From assembly GCA_027605045.1 (NCBI GenBank), contig JAQFWX010000133.1, positions 1 through 64,000 of the forward strand: 64,000 nt of DNA, written 5' to 3'. The first letter of the stretch is position 1, and each line of letters begins with the position of its first letter. Source of the stretch: Phallus indusiatus. Lineage: Eukaryota > Basidiomycota > Agaricomycetes > Phallales > Phallaceae. Both the position numbers and the translations under genes were made by a program. The notes under the pieces were generated by a model. The model worked only from the letters and a program-made list of their open reading frames with translations, was not told the origin of the DNA and ran no database searches. Shown one piece after another: positions 13,292 through 25,534 of this stretch.

Positions 13292-15536
13292 TTATCTCCG
13301 TATTGGAAGAGCAGGACCAAAAGACACTGCACGATCAAAACCAGAGCGAGGATTCTTCCCAGCACCGAGGGGCAACAAAGCGGACAATCGACCACCAGCT
13401 TTGGAAGGTGGCGGACACGGACTTTCCTGGAGATCCAGACTGTCACCTTCTTCAATACTTGAAGAAACATCTTCGTCCAAAGTCCCAAGTTCTTTCGCCG
13501 ACATAACTCTGCGACCACGAGCCGCGGTGGCGGCGGCAAACATCGTCCCATTACCGTTCATCCCACCGCTAGGAGCGGTTTTCCTGTTCTCATTCGAAAT
13601 AGTATGACTACTTGAGGAGACCTCTGAGAGGTTCGAAGGTCCGTTTAAGGTCTGACCATAGGTGTACGATTGTGTACGGGCCCATTTACCGCAACGACGG
13701 AAGTTGTCCATATCAGCGTCTCGAGCTTGGACGTGGGCAGGATCATCCATTCGAACATATCCTCTAGGCTGACAATATTCCTGAAAAACAGTAAGTAGAT
13801 GATCTATCAAGCACCGTTCAAGACGCTTACAGAGAAGTCATTGTAAAATTGCGAATATCCTCCTTCCAGAATGTACATTTCTGGGTAACATATCTTGGGG
13901 TAAACGCGACCGTTGATAGCACGATCTTTCGAGCGTATATTCTTAGCACTACAGGGCAAATCAGTTAAATATCCTCAACCTAGAGATTAAACACATTGCG
14001 TACAATGTAGGAGCACGTTTAACGCTGAATTCGCAGTGGAACACAACTATGTGTTTAGCCTCAACGTCACCGCTTTCACAAGGCGAGGGCCTATCCGATC
14101 CCAAAAAGTAGTCCATCATGGCAGCGGTGGTGTTGAAATTGATAGCACCTGGTATATGTCCCCCGGCGTATTCATAGTCAAAACGGCAGTCCACAATAGT
14201 GAACGACGACACTTGAGAAGAATATACTCCTTTCAACAAGTTCATCATCTAATCTAACGTCAGAAATACTGCGAAGAGAAAGCTTATTGAATTACACCCA
14301 CAGTCGCACTGGTTATTCGCATGAGACCATCATCAGCAACGCGGTGGCAAGGTAAAAGCTTCTTCTGAACTTCTTTCATACCGAATCCGGCAAGACTCTT
14401 AGGACTGCAGCCTTTGCTCTCAAAGACCTCACGGTCACGCTTTTGAAGCGAACCGGCGCCGTGAAGTGGTCGTAGATCCTCACTTCCGTCGCATCTCCTA
14501 ATAACGCGAGCATGATGCCGTTTAGCATATGCGGCAGCAGGAGAGCTTGCCTGATTGTCAGAGATGTCATCTGAACCGGGCTCTAAGGCCTGGTCGGGAG
14601 AAATCATAGCAGAAAAGGCACGACGGGGTGGGGGTAACGATGTTTCCCTCGCAGCAGCTACGGTCATAATAGGCATAGCAGATTTGGGCTTCTCCAGCTC
14701 ATCTCCGCGTTGAACGAATGCGGAGATTGTGGGTCTCCGACCCGGGAAACGCTTAGTCGATGGAGCATTATATTCCAAGGTAGGTTTCTTGAACAATGCT
14801 CCTGAGGTTCCCACAGTAGCAGCTCGAGTGAATTTAGGCTGAGATGGTGAAGATGGAGGATCAGAGGAAGCTAAGACTAATACGTTAGGTTCCGGAGATA
14901 TGGAACGCCTTTTTTTGGCAGCTGGAGATCCAGACGCAACTGGCGAAGAGTCAAAGAAAAGATTCGAGTAGTTTCCATTGGAAAGGCCAGGCACGGAAGG
15001 AGGAGGCGAGCTGGGTTCGGCATAATTTCCAGCTGGAAGGCTAGGAGATGAATCGACATCCATGGCATCAGGTGATGGTTGATTGACGACAGGCTAAAAT
15101 ATACTTCAATGCACGAGTTTTATAGGAAAAAAAAGGGTCTCACAATACTGAAGCCTTCCAGCGATGTATCCTTTATTAGTGCCGGGGAAACCCACTCGGT
15201 TGGTAATGCCGATCGTTGCAGGCCTTTGCTTTTGAATTTTGACTGAGCAGAGCGGATGCTGGAAATTGACTCGGTATTGAGTAGGTTGCGTCCAAATTGA
15301 CGCGAGGGAGGTGCGAGAAAACCTTGAGACTGTTGAGACTGTTGAATGGGGGCCGGAGAAATGTCCATGGCCATTGGCGAAGCAGCTCTGGAAGGAGCAG
15401 GTGAATTTAGCGACATAGTTGAAGCGAAAGAAAGCTCCAAATCAGATGAAAGAAAGTCGTCGATTTCGTTGTTCATGCGGCTTTGTTTACTCTTCCTGAT
15501 TAAGGCAGGAGGAGATGCAGTGTGAAATTGATTCAT
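13292..15536 (-). CDS. cdc25: M-phase inducer phosphatase Cdc25
   Basis: Dual-specificity phosphatase that removes inhibitory phosphates from Cdk1 to trigger mitosis; acts in the nucleus. The N-terminal half (exons 15536-15152 and about 15084-14296) is Ser/Pro-rich with many SP sites and short basic stretches, typical of a phospho-regulated region. The C-terminal half is the rhodanese-fold catalytic domain: SSFTIVDCRFDYEYAGGHI, then HCEFSVKRAPT, the HCX5R active site with catalytic Cys. After it come NIRSKDRAIN, YPEMYILEGGYSQFYNDF, CQPRGYVRMDD and a long Ser-rich tail to the TAA at 13292. Introns: about 15151-15085, a donor GTAATT near 14294, 13984-13945 and 13829-13779. Total about 680 residues. 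The long tail past the domain (about 150 residues) is common in basidiomycetes. Confidence 0.94.
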
Positions 15537-16368
15537 GGTGGTGGAAGACTGAAAATTGGCAAATTTGTGGAGTGACGTGATGTGTCGTGCTGATATATAT
15601 CTAGCGTACCGTCCAAGACATAGTCAACAAAATTAAGGAGTCGGACTACTTTTGGGAAACAAAAGAAAAATGGACAAACCTGTAATGAAAGGCGGGAATT
15701 TGATTCTGCTACCTAGGGACAGGGGCTAGAAAGTACGTCAGCATAATAAAAAAATGGACAAAAGAAAACTGGGGAGTCACAAAGCTAAACAGGAACGAAG
15801 TTCTAGGGAGTGGTAGACGGAGGAGGCCGTAATGCCTGTGAGCGCGTGAGTTCCAAACACAAAGAAAGGATTAAACAGAGAAAGAGCAAGAGAGGTCAAG
15901 AGACAACTCAAACAAAGACGAAGATGAACGCAAGAGGTTCAAAACGTTTCGCTTACCGCGGGAATGTTTGGCAAAGTAGGCGTACAAAGTGAAAGTTCTT
16001 TGATCCCCACGCCCGGTTAGAGCTTCTTGCTGGCGTGTTTCAGTATCGAATAAAAATACGAGATGGGTTTTTAATTGTTAGTTGTTAAAAAAAAGAATAC
16101 AAGAACCCCCCGAGTCGTCCAGAACACCGTTGGCAACGCTGTCTGTATGCTCTTACTGTCAGTCAATGAGAGAAGAGGACAACTACGCGTGAACTAGTCA
16201 CGTGTGTATGATGTAATCACACACTCACACTGAAAGCAACCGAACGTTCCACTCGGCGCTCCGTTTTGCCGGAAGGAAACTGCCAAAGGGAGGCCGCGTT
16301 TGACCGAACGTCGTCATCGCAATGATCTATTATATTTTACAGTCGAAACATGTGAAAACGTAGAAAAA
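15537..16368. other. Intergenic, cdc25 promoter
   Basis: 830 bp between the cdc25 start and the SCAP stop. A short purine-rich plus-strand frame at 15810-15992 is low complexity and not supported. The stretch at 16195-16230 contains a CACGTG-like core (GTCACGTGTG). No RNA gene is seen. Confidence 0.5.
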
Positions 16369-19300
16369 TTAGAGAGATTGAGCTAAATCTGCAATCCCAG
16401 CTGTGTTACCAAATCCAGCTACACATGCAGCTGACCGGATCACAACTGGGAAAACGCGTGTAAAAGGAAGTCGAGGATAATCTGTGGTTTTAACTACGGT
16501 ACTGTCTGGGAAGAAAGACGACAGGCTCAATAGAGTCGACGCTTTGATGTCGGAATTCATAGCTGACGAATTGAAAGTCCATATCTCCCAGCGATCGAGA
16601 ACATTAGCTGTTAAATCATTACGGTAACTTGAAATAGAGGCTGCTCTGAGTAAAGGTGGTACTGTTGATGAAGATTCAAGAGTGCGGGTCCGTCGGCGAA
16701 GTCCACATAACGACCGTCCATCAACTATATCCCATCCTCCTCGCTCGTAGCTGATGTCGATCATGAACTCGACAATAAATTTGGGTTCCACATTTTGAGA
16801 TGTTTTAGTTGATGTTGGACTCTCGCCATCGAGTCCGTGATTTATAGGGAATATCTCTGATATACGACGAGTCGGCTCCCGTTCTGAGCTAACCTTACGA
16901 GAATGAACGCCATGCGCGGAGACGGGAAACTCGGTCACATCTGGGCCAATTGACAACGCAGTCGATGGTAGCCTTTGACGCATTCGTTTTGGGGAAGAAG
17001 TTGCAGATGTCGTGCTACCACTGCGAGAGCGGAATCCAAAGCTTGATGACGATCTTCTGGCCACAGGACAATCGCAGCGCTTGGTGAGGGACGGCATAGA
17101 GCAACGATATACGTAGACTGTCTCTCCGACAGAGAAGGCGAGGATGAAAGCATCTGGAGTAACTTCGCCACAATGCTTGCATGTCTGAGACGAATAGTTC
17201 CCAAGACGTATTTGAGTCACCGCCCCGAAAGAATTGTCGAGAGTATGTAATAATTCGCCCGTTAAAGCATTCCAAAGCGAGACAGTGCCGGTCAGAGTTG
17301 CAACAGCAACAATCGTCAACTTGTCTTCTCGGATTCGAACTTGACTCACGTAGAGCTGAGACACAGGATTTGTCGGTTGTCCTGGCTGAATTAGACAGAT
17401 AGAACGCCAAGTTCGGTCGTACGAAAGTATTTCCACCGCGCCGTCGTCGTACAGGAAACACACGTATATGGCTCCTGATTCTTGATTCCGAATCAAAGAT
17501 GATTGAAGTATAGTTTCCGGATGAGAAAATAAGATGGGCTGAACATCTGTGTTATGAAGGTTGATTTCGAACACTCCACCATCCCCACACGTAGCGACGA
17601 TTCGATGATTTTGCTGAGATGATGGCTCGAGTTCTTTTTTACAGGCTGTGTTAGATACCGTTATGAATGCTAGATCCGTGATGGCAGCAGATAATGTGGA
17701 CATCATCAGATGTGGAACTCGATCAAGGGGTAGTTTCTGAGATGGTATGTTCCAAATAGCGACCGTTCCCGAGTTTGTTCCTATGGCACAATAGCGACCT
17801 TGGTGATCCAGTGCAATACTGGTAATGGTAACCTGGGTTTCCGAGCTGCTCGAAGCAGCGTACAGGACATCGTCAACATTGAGTCGATGGTACCCATCAT
17901 TCCAAATGGTAACCTCATTCTCGACGCTGACCAGCGCAATAATAGACATATCATGGTTCCCTGCAATCAGTTCGATATCGGTCGCGAACGCCCGAGGAAG
18001 GGTAGAAAATTTGATAGAAGACTCCACCGGCGAGATTCGAGGCGTCTGACTGTCGTCGCTTCCAACGTCTGGCTCAGTTCTATAAGCTTCAAGAGCATCG
18101 GTTCCTTTCAGAAGATACCGTAGTAACAAGTAGAGCAGTCCAATTGTGGTGCCCATGGGAAGAATCATGATCTTGAAAAGCCATGTCAACTGTCTGATAC
18201 TCGTATTATAATGTCGGGGTTCCTGACGACGAGTGTCTTGCGAGAGGTCACCCGACTCTTCAAGATTCGGAGCAATGATAATGGGTGTCTCGATGTGAAT
18301 GTGAACGAGGGGATCATTGCTTGGATTCAGCATGCTCCATATTTTGAACGCTGGTGATGACGGCTCTTCACTCTGAATTGAGGGAGGCCTCATGGCACGT
18401 TGTAAGAAAGACAATGCATCCGTTGGTGATTTTGAGCGAGAAGGAAAAGGATAAGTGACATAGTATAGAACTAATGTCACGGCTAGCATCTGATCCAAAA
18501 AAGGTGTGAGAGTGTCATCTACAGGATTAGCGATTGATACTCACCAATAGAAGACTTCCATTTTTTGATGGAACGACTCTCAGTCGCTGTTGTATTCGAT
18601 TCATGGTTTTTCCCTGACTGGGATCGGCTGCCTGAGTTTCCTTCGGTCCCACCTTTTTAGATTTGTCTTGGCTCAACATGTCGCTCAACTGATTACCCCA
18701 TAAGATAGTATTCTTTGAAGAGAAAAATGACGATATCACGTACTTCCAGACGCTGAAGATCAATAGACAAAACAGCGATGAAGAACGTATGGATTAGGAA
18801 CCAGTGGGCCACGAGAAGGACAATCGCAAATGAACAAAATTGCCGGATAGCACCACTGCTAAAGAAGGCTATTACACCGAGAATGGTATTATAAGCGACG
18901 GTGTTAAGTGTATTGGTTGTTCCAGCAATGGCCAGACCCGTTCCAATACGCTGTTTGACCGAAAGGGAGACCGAAGTGGAAGTAACCGCATCTACCAATT
19001 GGAACATATTTTCGGCACCGACGAAAACGATAATCAATGGCAAGATTCCCCTATCAGAATGTAGAATAAAAAGTGGGCGCGTCTCTCAAAAAGAAATCAA
19101 CCAACCATGGAACCATCGTGATACGAAATCCTCCCAAAGCAAAGACGCTAACGCTTGCAATTGTGCTGGCAATAATTTCGATCAGGCCTGTAAATGTCAA
19201 ACCAAATCTTGAATGGACGGTATCCATGCGACGAAGGGAGCCAGAAAATGATAGAAAGATGCTAAGGTAAGATAGCAACAGAAAGACAGTGATGAGAGAA

Positions 19301-20205
19301 AAATGGGATGGTCTTGAATTATATTGCAAAGACAAAAATCTTGATTTTTCAAATACGAATGGTGTTATAGAAATTTTCCTGGGCATTTCGGAAACAGCTT
19401 TGTGAACTAGAGACATCCATCGCTGATGGGCATCACGGGAGACGCAGTCCGTTTCTATGAAGAAGTAGCTTAACACAAGGAAGCCAACATGATCGATGAG
19501 TCCAGGCTGTTCATCCGACGAAAAGCGTGCTGAGAAGAGCATTGACATGTCGACAGGAATATCTGTAAGAGAAAGATTTCGGGAGTGATTAATGATTCGG
19601 AGAATTTCATCCGAGGTAGAAGGTATGCCATTATTATTGAATAAAGCAGACGGAGTCAACATAAAGCAGTCCTGTTTCTGTGCGCCTGGCAAGCAAGATA
19701 TTTTCGAGGTTGTTGTTTGTAGACGATCATGTATAGCACTCTCCAAACCCGAAGCGAAACGAAAAGTGGCAGGAGTAGCAGCTCCCGCAAAAGCCTCATC
19801 AACACTTGGAATAAGAATTCGCTCGACCCGCAAAGTTCTTTCCAGACCACAACGGGTCCGGCTGAGGGCAGAATCTTCTAACACGTGGAGAGCATCATGG
19901 CCTTGCCAAATGTCTCGCAAATCTGAGCGGTACGAAGGAGCATCAAACACCGAGAAGATGTAGCTGAGAACGTGGGGATGGGTATTAGAATAAAGAGCCA
20001 AGGCGGGGTAGAAGAGAGAGGTGATAACAACCGCAGATATAAGAATGACGCGTATTGGGTGTGATGCACAATGACTACAAAACGATATCAGTTCTTGTGA
20101 GAGGGGTTTATCGTTCATTGTTCTCCACACTTACATTCCGAAATGGTGAAAAGAGGTGGATATAAAGCTTCGAACACGACGGGGTAGACGGAAAGGGTTC
20201 AGCAT
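16369..20205 (-). CDS. scp1: SREBP cleavage-activating protein (SCAP)
   Basis: ER membrane sterol sensor that escorts SREBP to processing, controlling sterol synthesis and hypoxia adaptation. The first small exon (MLNPFRLPRRVRSF to HHFG, start ATG 20205) joins over an intron to HCASHPIRVILISAV, the family N-terminus and TM1. After a large lumenal loop comes the sterol-sensing domain: PSHFSLITVFLLLSYLSIFLSFS, GLTFTGLIEIIASTIASVSV, LPLIIVFVGAENMFQLVDAV and QFCSFAIVLLVAHWF. Introns use donors GTTGGT (about 19114), GTACGTG (about 18744) and GTGAGT. The last exon (to 16369) holds WD40-like repeats, e.g. NEVTIWNDGYHRL, GTVAIWNIPSQKL and GTVSLWNALTGELLHTL. Total roughly 1,200 residues, the expected size. 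No break is seen. Confidence 0.93.
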
Positions 20206-20465
20206 GGTACAACAACTTCAGTATGTTCCAGAAATAGCTGTTGACATTATCCAAGAAAAAAGTATAAGAAAGCGTTTGGAAAACCCGTTGCTTGATCGAT
20301 TGTGATGTTCTTTAGCAAGTATAAAGCGATTTTCGTTGAGACAAACAGAAGAAAAGATCTCGCCTCAACTACTTATCTTGGCGCATACTAGCGAAAGTTT
20401 GGATTGAGAGGACTCGGAGACGCCCAGAAATAGACGCGTCCAAGGCTGAGACGACCCTAAGTATA
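20206..20465. promoter_or_regulatory. Divergent promoter shared by SCAP and ceramide glucosyltransferase
   Basis: Only 260 bp separate the two start codons, so both genes must draw on the same DNA for upstream control. A TATA-like TATAAAG lies at about 20320-20326. I did not recognise a sterol-response element (ATCNNNCCAC type) by eye. Confidence 0.6.
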
Positions 20466-21878
20466 ATGCCGTCGACTGTGCAGTTCTGGGCGGCGTGTAT
20501 TTTCCTTGCATGGTACGTTTTATTATGGGGTATTGGACTTCTGGGATGGCATGTCGCGTATGTGATATATTTTTCTAAAAGTCGAATGAGTTCATCACCA
20601 GTGACGTCGCTATTCCAAGACGAAAACGGTATCGAATACGTCCTCGATCTCCTTTGGCATCGCTTCCGCCAGATCAAGTGCCAGGAGTTTCTATTATTCG
20701 ACCTTTAAAGGGTCTTGATGCCAATCTGTTCGAGAATATCGAATCCTCTTTCAAGCAGGACTACCCCAAGTTCGAAGTTCTACTCGCGGTAGCCAAGGAG
20801 AACGATCAAGCAGTTCCTGTGGTTAAAGAGCTTCTTGAAAAATATCCACAAATAGACGCTACCTTAATTATAGGCAAGCTTCCTTTTTGTTGTGTGTTTT
20901 GTTTAAAGCTTAAAACAAACTATTTCAGGCGAAGAAGTCGTAGGCGTGAACCCCAAAGTGAATAACTTGATGCGCCCTTTCAAAACTGCAAAATACGACA
21001 TTCTCTGGGTTATTGATTCGAATATACAACTTGCACATGGTGCTTTGGCACGGGCCGTTGACGTTCTAGACCCGCCGGAGTCATCCTTTGTGCCTGATAA
21101 GCCAGGACAACGTCGCGTTGCACTTGTTCACCATGTTCCCCTCGCTTTTACGACCGAAGATCTTCTTGGTGCCCGCGTGGAAGAAGCCTTTCTAAATACT
21201 AACCATGCGAAAATGTACATCGCCATTAATGCCCTCGCCCTTGATTCATGTGTGGTCGGCAAGTCAAATTTATACCGGAAGTCTGATATCAACCGTTTGA
21301 CTGCAACGTTGAAACCCCCATCGAAGTCCCCGGGTTTCCCATCATCATCTGAATCAGAAGTATATGGCCTAGCTGCCTTTGGTCGGTTTCTTGCTGAAGA
21401 TAACACAATTGGGGCTGCTTTGTGGCACGAGCTAGATGTTCGTCATGGCATATCTTGTGATGTTGCCTTGAATGCTATCGGGGATATGAATCTATCTGGG
21501 TATATTTGGCGAAGAATTCGCTGGATACGGGTACGAAAGCATATGGTCTTTGCTGCCACATTACTGGAGCCCTTTACGGAGTCAGTCCTAGCAGGACTAC
21601 TAGGCGCATGGGCAATTCATTATCTTCTATTGATTCCCTTCTGGATTTTTATCCCTATACATTTTTCGACATGGCTCATGGTCGACCTCAATATCCTATC
21701 TACCCTTGCCGGAGAACCACTTCCTCGATCCAGACTTTGGGCATTCCTTCGGGCATGGGTTTATCGAGAGTTACTTGCATTCCCTATTTTTATTTATGCT
21801 GTGTTTGGAAACGAAGTAGAATGGAGAGGACAAAAGTACCATATCACCTCCCGCGGGGAAGCAATGAAGGTCGAATAG
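20466..21878 (+). CDS. Ceramide glucosyltransferase (GT21)
   Basis: Golgi/ER membrane enzyme that transfers glucose from UDP-glucose to ceramide, making glucosylceramide. Exons 20466-20557, 20620-20873 and 20929-21878 join in frame to 431 residues. The N-terminus is a membrane anchor (FWAACIFLAWYVLLWGIGLL), followed by RKRYRIRPRSPLASLP and the GT domain start VPGVSIIRPLKGLD. Conserved catalytic features: VIDSNIQL (first Asp motif), FLAEDNTIGAALWHE (Asp of the DDD set) and RRIRW, the (Q/R)XXRW signature. Two or three C-terminal membrane segments follow (LLLIPFWIFIPIHF). The second intron begins with GC (GCAAGC at 20874) and ends TTTCAG at 20928; only this non-canonical GC-AG junction keeps the frame (IIG then EEVVGVNP). 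Confidence 0.95.
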
Positions 21879-22458
21879 CCATTTTATTTAGGTTGTATTT
21901 AGATCTAATACCTTGCATTTTTGTATTATATCTACTGGTTTTTTTTGGATAATAAAGCGAAGCCCAGCTGCACTGCAAAATAGACAGGAGAATATATTAT
22001 CCGCGCAAGGGAAGACAATAAAGCAATTTCCGGCGAGACAACAGAGTCACCAGCAACTACTTTGCCAGTAGCTATAGCAAAACTGTAGTTGTAATGAAGT
22101 TTGTAGTCAGGTATCGAGCTTAACAGCAGAAGCCTGGCTTGCACCAATCGCAAGCTGAATACCCAGGATAGTTGCCAAAGCGGCAATGACTAAGCGCCTT
22201 CATTAACCGGCCACCACAACGCCCCGACTCTGTCCACGGCAATCACCTGCACGATGACGGCTAGCAATGATGTTTGTCAACTCTCTTAACGGAGCAATCA
22301 ATTGGGGCCCACTAAATTTGGTGCCGACGGCTGTCTCCTGGGACACTTATCCGAGAACTAACCGTAACTATGTCCCAAGAACAGCGAATAAATAATAAAT
22401 AAAGCTACATCTTCTATCATTCTGGGTTCCAGCAAATCGTTCGTGCAAGTCTGGAAAT
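21879..22458. other. Intergenic with a possible small secreted-protein relic on the minus strand
   Basis: On the minus strand, from an ATG at about 22203, one frame gives a good signal-peptide-like stretch (VIAALATILGIQLAIGASQA) that is one base out of frame with MKAL at the start. Another frame continues as SFAIATGKVVAGDSVVSPEI. The pieces cannot be joined without assuming a frameshift. It may be a decayed small secreted protein or chance. Confidence 0.3.
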
Positions 22459-23526
22459 ATGCCAAAAGTACGAGCAAATAATCTGGACTCCTCGGTGCGC
22501 TACAGTGGAGACAAGACGAGCCACTTGGAACCGAATCCGCAGACTGGTGCACTCGACAATTCCTTTACGCTCGAGGATGGCATGTTCGCATTTTACACGC
22601 CAATTCAGTTATACGAAACCTCGAATCAGAGCGGCACTTCCATTTATTCGAAATCATGTTGCATGTCAGAAGAAGACGAACATCGTTCCCAGGAGGCCGA
22701 CTTCGCTGCCATCGAACGCTTGATGATTTGGCAGGATACTGGCAGGTCCACGAAGCACATTTATGCACAAACATCTCCCGACGTAGGACAGCAGGCGTTA
22801 CCAGATTACCCTTTTTCATCATTACCTCCTTCCTATGCACCAATACATCCCTTCCTCGACCGACAATCATGTCCCATTTTTCATCTCGCCATACCTCCTC
22901 CATCTCAGACTACGGGATCTTCCATCAATCTTCATAACATAACTTCCCTAATCACAATTTCTCTCAAAGGCAGCAAACAATTATGGCTCTATCTGGATGT
23001 TTACCGCTCAAACATGTCCTCGGGCCCATTCAGGACAAAAATGCGTAAAGAAGCCTTGTATAATCGCTATCGATATTCGGCCTCCCTCCCCGACATACTG
23101 CTGGAAACCCTCTATCAAGACATGATAAATGATCCAGCTACAGAATCAGATACTTTAGTATTAATGCGCTTCATCCCTGAAGGTCATACACCAGGGTCTT
23201 GGGACGATACTATATTTGTCGCGATAGCGGATTTTATCAGAGCACCTGGTGCCATGATGGATGAAATACAAGTGCATCGCATTCCCAACAAGAAACTGTC
23301 ACGTCCGCCGTCTGGCTCGTCGGACTCCATGGCTCACCTTCCTCCGAAATTACAGGCCCGAGCTGCGAAAAATTTTCCCGTATTGAGTCTTTCAATACCT
23401 TCGGAAAATGATCCCGTTCCCATACTCTTCTGCGCTGGCCCGCAGAACTCGATGTACTTGACACCCTCGAGCTCGGTTGACGTTCCAGAGAGTGCTATCC
23501 GCAGTCCATCTGATCCCATACCATGA
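22459..23526 (+). CDS. Hypothetical protein, single exon, 355 residues
   Basis: Long uninterrupted frame with good codon-like composition, starting MPKVRANNLDSS. I recognise no domain. The N-terminal third is polar and acidic (CCMSEEDEHRSQEADF). The centre has alternating hydrophobic strands (LITISLKGSKQLWLYLDVY and DTLVLMRFIPEGHTPGSWDD), which suggests a folded beta-rich domain. The C-terminal 80 residues are Ser/Pro-rich and likely disordered. No signal peptide or membrane segment. It sits alone between glucosylceramide synthase and rad1 on the same strand. The lack of introns is unusual beside its neighbours. Confidence 0.72.
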   Translation: MPKVRANNLDSSVRYSGDKTSHLEPNPQTGALDNSFTLEDGMFAFYTPIQLYETSNQSGTSIYSKSCCMSEEDEHRSQEADFAAIERLMIWQDTGRSTKHIYAQTSPDVGQQALPDYPFSSLPPSYAPIHPFLDRQSCPIFHLAIPPPSQTTGSSINLHNITSLITISLKGSKQLWLYLDVYRSNMSSGPFRTKMRKEALYNRYRYSASLPDILLETLYQDMINDPATESDTLVLMRFIPEGHTPGSWDDTIFVAIADFIRAPGAMMDEIQVHRIPNKKLSRPPSGSSDSMAHLPPKLQARAAKNFPVLSLSIPSENDPVPILFCAGPQNSMYLTPSSSVDVPESAIRSPSDPIP

Positions 23527-23945
23527 CACCATGTCATTTAGCTGGCGAAGGACGTATCATCATCACCGGTGGAAGTTTACCGAGGCGCATTGTTTTTCTT
23601 CCGTCAACCTCTCCTCATTGTTTTCTCATGGCATCACGAATATTGTTATAGTCAAACAGTTTTATTTATTTAAAGTAAAAAAGGATAAGTATTAATAGCT
23701 GCTAAAATATAATCTAAAGCACTTGTATTTGTACATCATTATTCTGAAAACCTGTGAAGATAGCGGTGTTGAACTACAGGCTCAGGCCCCCGTATGGTCG
23801 CGGCTGTAATTTGCAGTAAATGCGGCGTCATGTCACGCGTACAACTAATCGCCATGACCTTCGCGGTTGTCAGACTTAACCTCAATTCCCAATCTATTCT
23901 TTCCCCGGATTCTCATCGCGTCTCGCTACTGTAACTCGAGTCGAA

Positions 23946-25486
23946 ATGACTCAGAATTATGAGGTGATATTTTAAATTTGGATCTCCTACGTTACAACAA
24001 GCCACCTACTACTACTCCGAATCAGAGCAATGTCTTAGTCGCAGCCATGCACGATGTCCGACCTTTTGTTACCATCCTACGAGCCGTTAATTTCAACACG
24101 GTATGTGAATGTTATCTTTTTGATCTCATAAAAGCAAAAGAACCTAGTCAAATTCATAAGACGGCCGCGGTCGCCATCTCAAATGCCGGCTTAGCAGTTG
24201 TAGTGGACGATGCGAAATTGCTAGTCGGTACGAGCGAGTGTAGATCATGCATGAACATAGCCTAAAAAATCAAATTCTAAAGCTAACGCATATATTCCTC
24301 GTGAAATATTTGACGAATATCATTATAACCCCGAAAATTCCGAGAATGATCAGCCTGAGTCGCAGACGCAACATGGGGCTTGGCAAGAGTCGGACAAGGA
24401 AGAGCCTACATTATTTTACATTCATCTGAATACTGTTCTCGAATGTTTGAACATATTTGGGTCGGGAACTTCAACTCTCCTCTATGGAAATGGAAACAAC
24501 GATAAACGCAGAAAACGGTGGGCCGGTCAGTCTGACGATTCAGACGAAGATCAGGGTCAAAACGAGAGAAGAAAGAAGAATGTTTTGCCCAAAGGGAATA
24601 CCACATTGGATAGATTCTTTCCGAGTAGCGACGGAAAGAAAACAGGGATGCGCATGACTTACGCTGGTCAAGGACATCCCCTTGTTCTGATTTTGTAAGT
24701 ATATTACTCCAGCATTTATTGTAGCCTCATCGCAAATTCATCGTCGTCATAGGGCAGAAGACGCATCAGGTCCAATTACTACCTGCGAAATTCAAACAAC
24801 AGAGGAAGAGGGTGTACCTGAGCTCAATTTCGATGATTCCCTAAAGTGAGCCTGGTTCCTGATTCACTTTTAGTAGACACGAGACCCTTCCTCACTCCCT
24901 TTGTAGAGTAATCAAGATTATATTGCGAGTATGTTCCCTCAACAACTCAGTCCACGCAATTCCCCTTCTGATTGAAAAGAATAGTCTTCTTGGCTTAGCG
25001 ACGCTCTTTCTGAGTTGGATCCATCCTGCGATAAACTGACATTTTTGGGAATACCAGCCTCAGAGGAAACCGGCTCTAATGAAGAACAACCAAAGACTAA
25101 AGCTACATTACGAATAACCGCGGAGGGGACATTTGGCAGTACTCAAGTAAGCTTTTACGCTTTGGGTCGTTTTTTTTAGAGTTTAATGTATGTGCGTACT
25201 GTAGATGGATTATCCCTATGCCCGAGATGTATTGGAAACCTTCGAATGTCTGGAGCCCGTCAAGTTCACCTACCGAATGACGCATATCGCCTCCGCATTG
25301 AAGGCTATGCAAACGTCTCTGAAAACTTCATTACGGATCGATCAAGATGGCCTTTTAAGTTTACAGTTCATGATGACCGCTGCCGGCCCTGGGATTTTCA
25401 TTGAATTTCGCGTCAGTATATTTCATTCAGGGATTCAACTTTCAACGTCTAAATTCTTTTAGTGTCTTCCTTTGAACGAAGATTAG
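23946..25486 (+). CDS. rad1: Rad1, DNA damage checkpoint clamp subunit (9-1-1 complex)
   Basis: Member of the PCNA-like 9-1-1 clamp that loads at damaged DNA and activates the checkpoint kinase. Exons join to give MHDVRPFVTILRAVNFNT, AISNAGLAVVVDDAKLLV, NAYIPREIFDEYHYNPE, HLNTVLECLNIFGSG, MRMTYAGQGHPLVLIL, AEDASGPITTCEI, SSWLSDALSELDPSCDKLTF, MDYPYARDVLETFEC and SLRIDQDGLLSLQFMM, ending CLPLNED and TAG at 25486. All are typical Rad1 motifs. At least seven introns are used. The acidic/basic insert between FGSG and KTGMRM (about 50 residues) is low complexity. The extreme N-terminus is uncertain: MTQNYE at 23946 requires an intron of only about 38 nt. Confidence 0.9.
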
Positions 25487-25534
25487 GAAAAGTATAAAAG
25501 AAGTGTATTCGCTATGTGTAAAATTATGTATACT

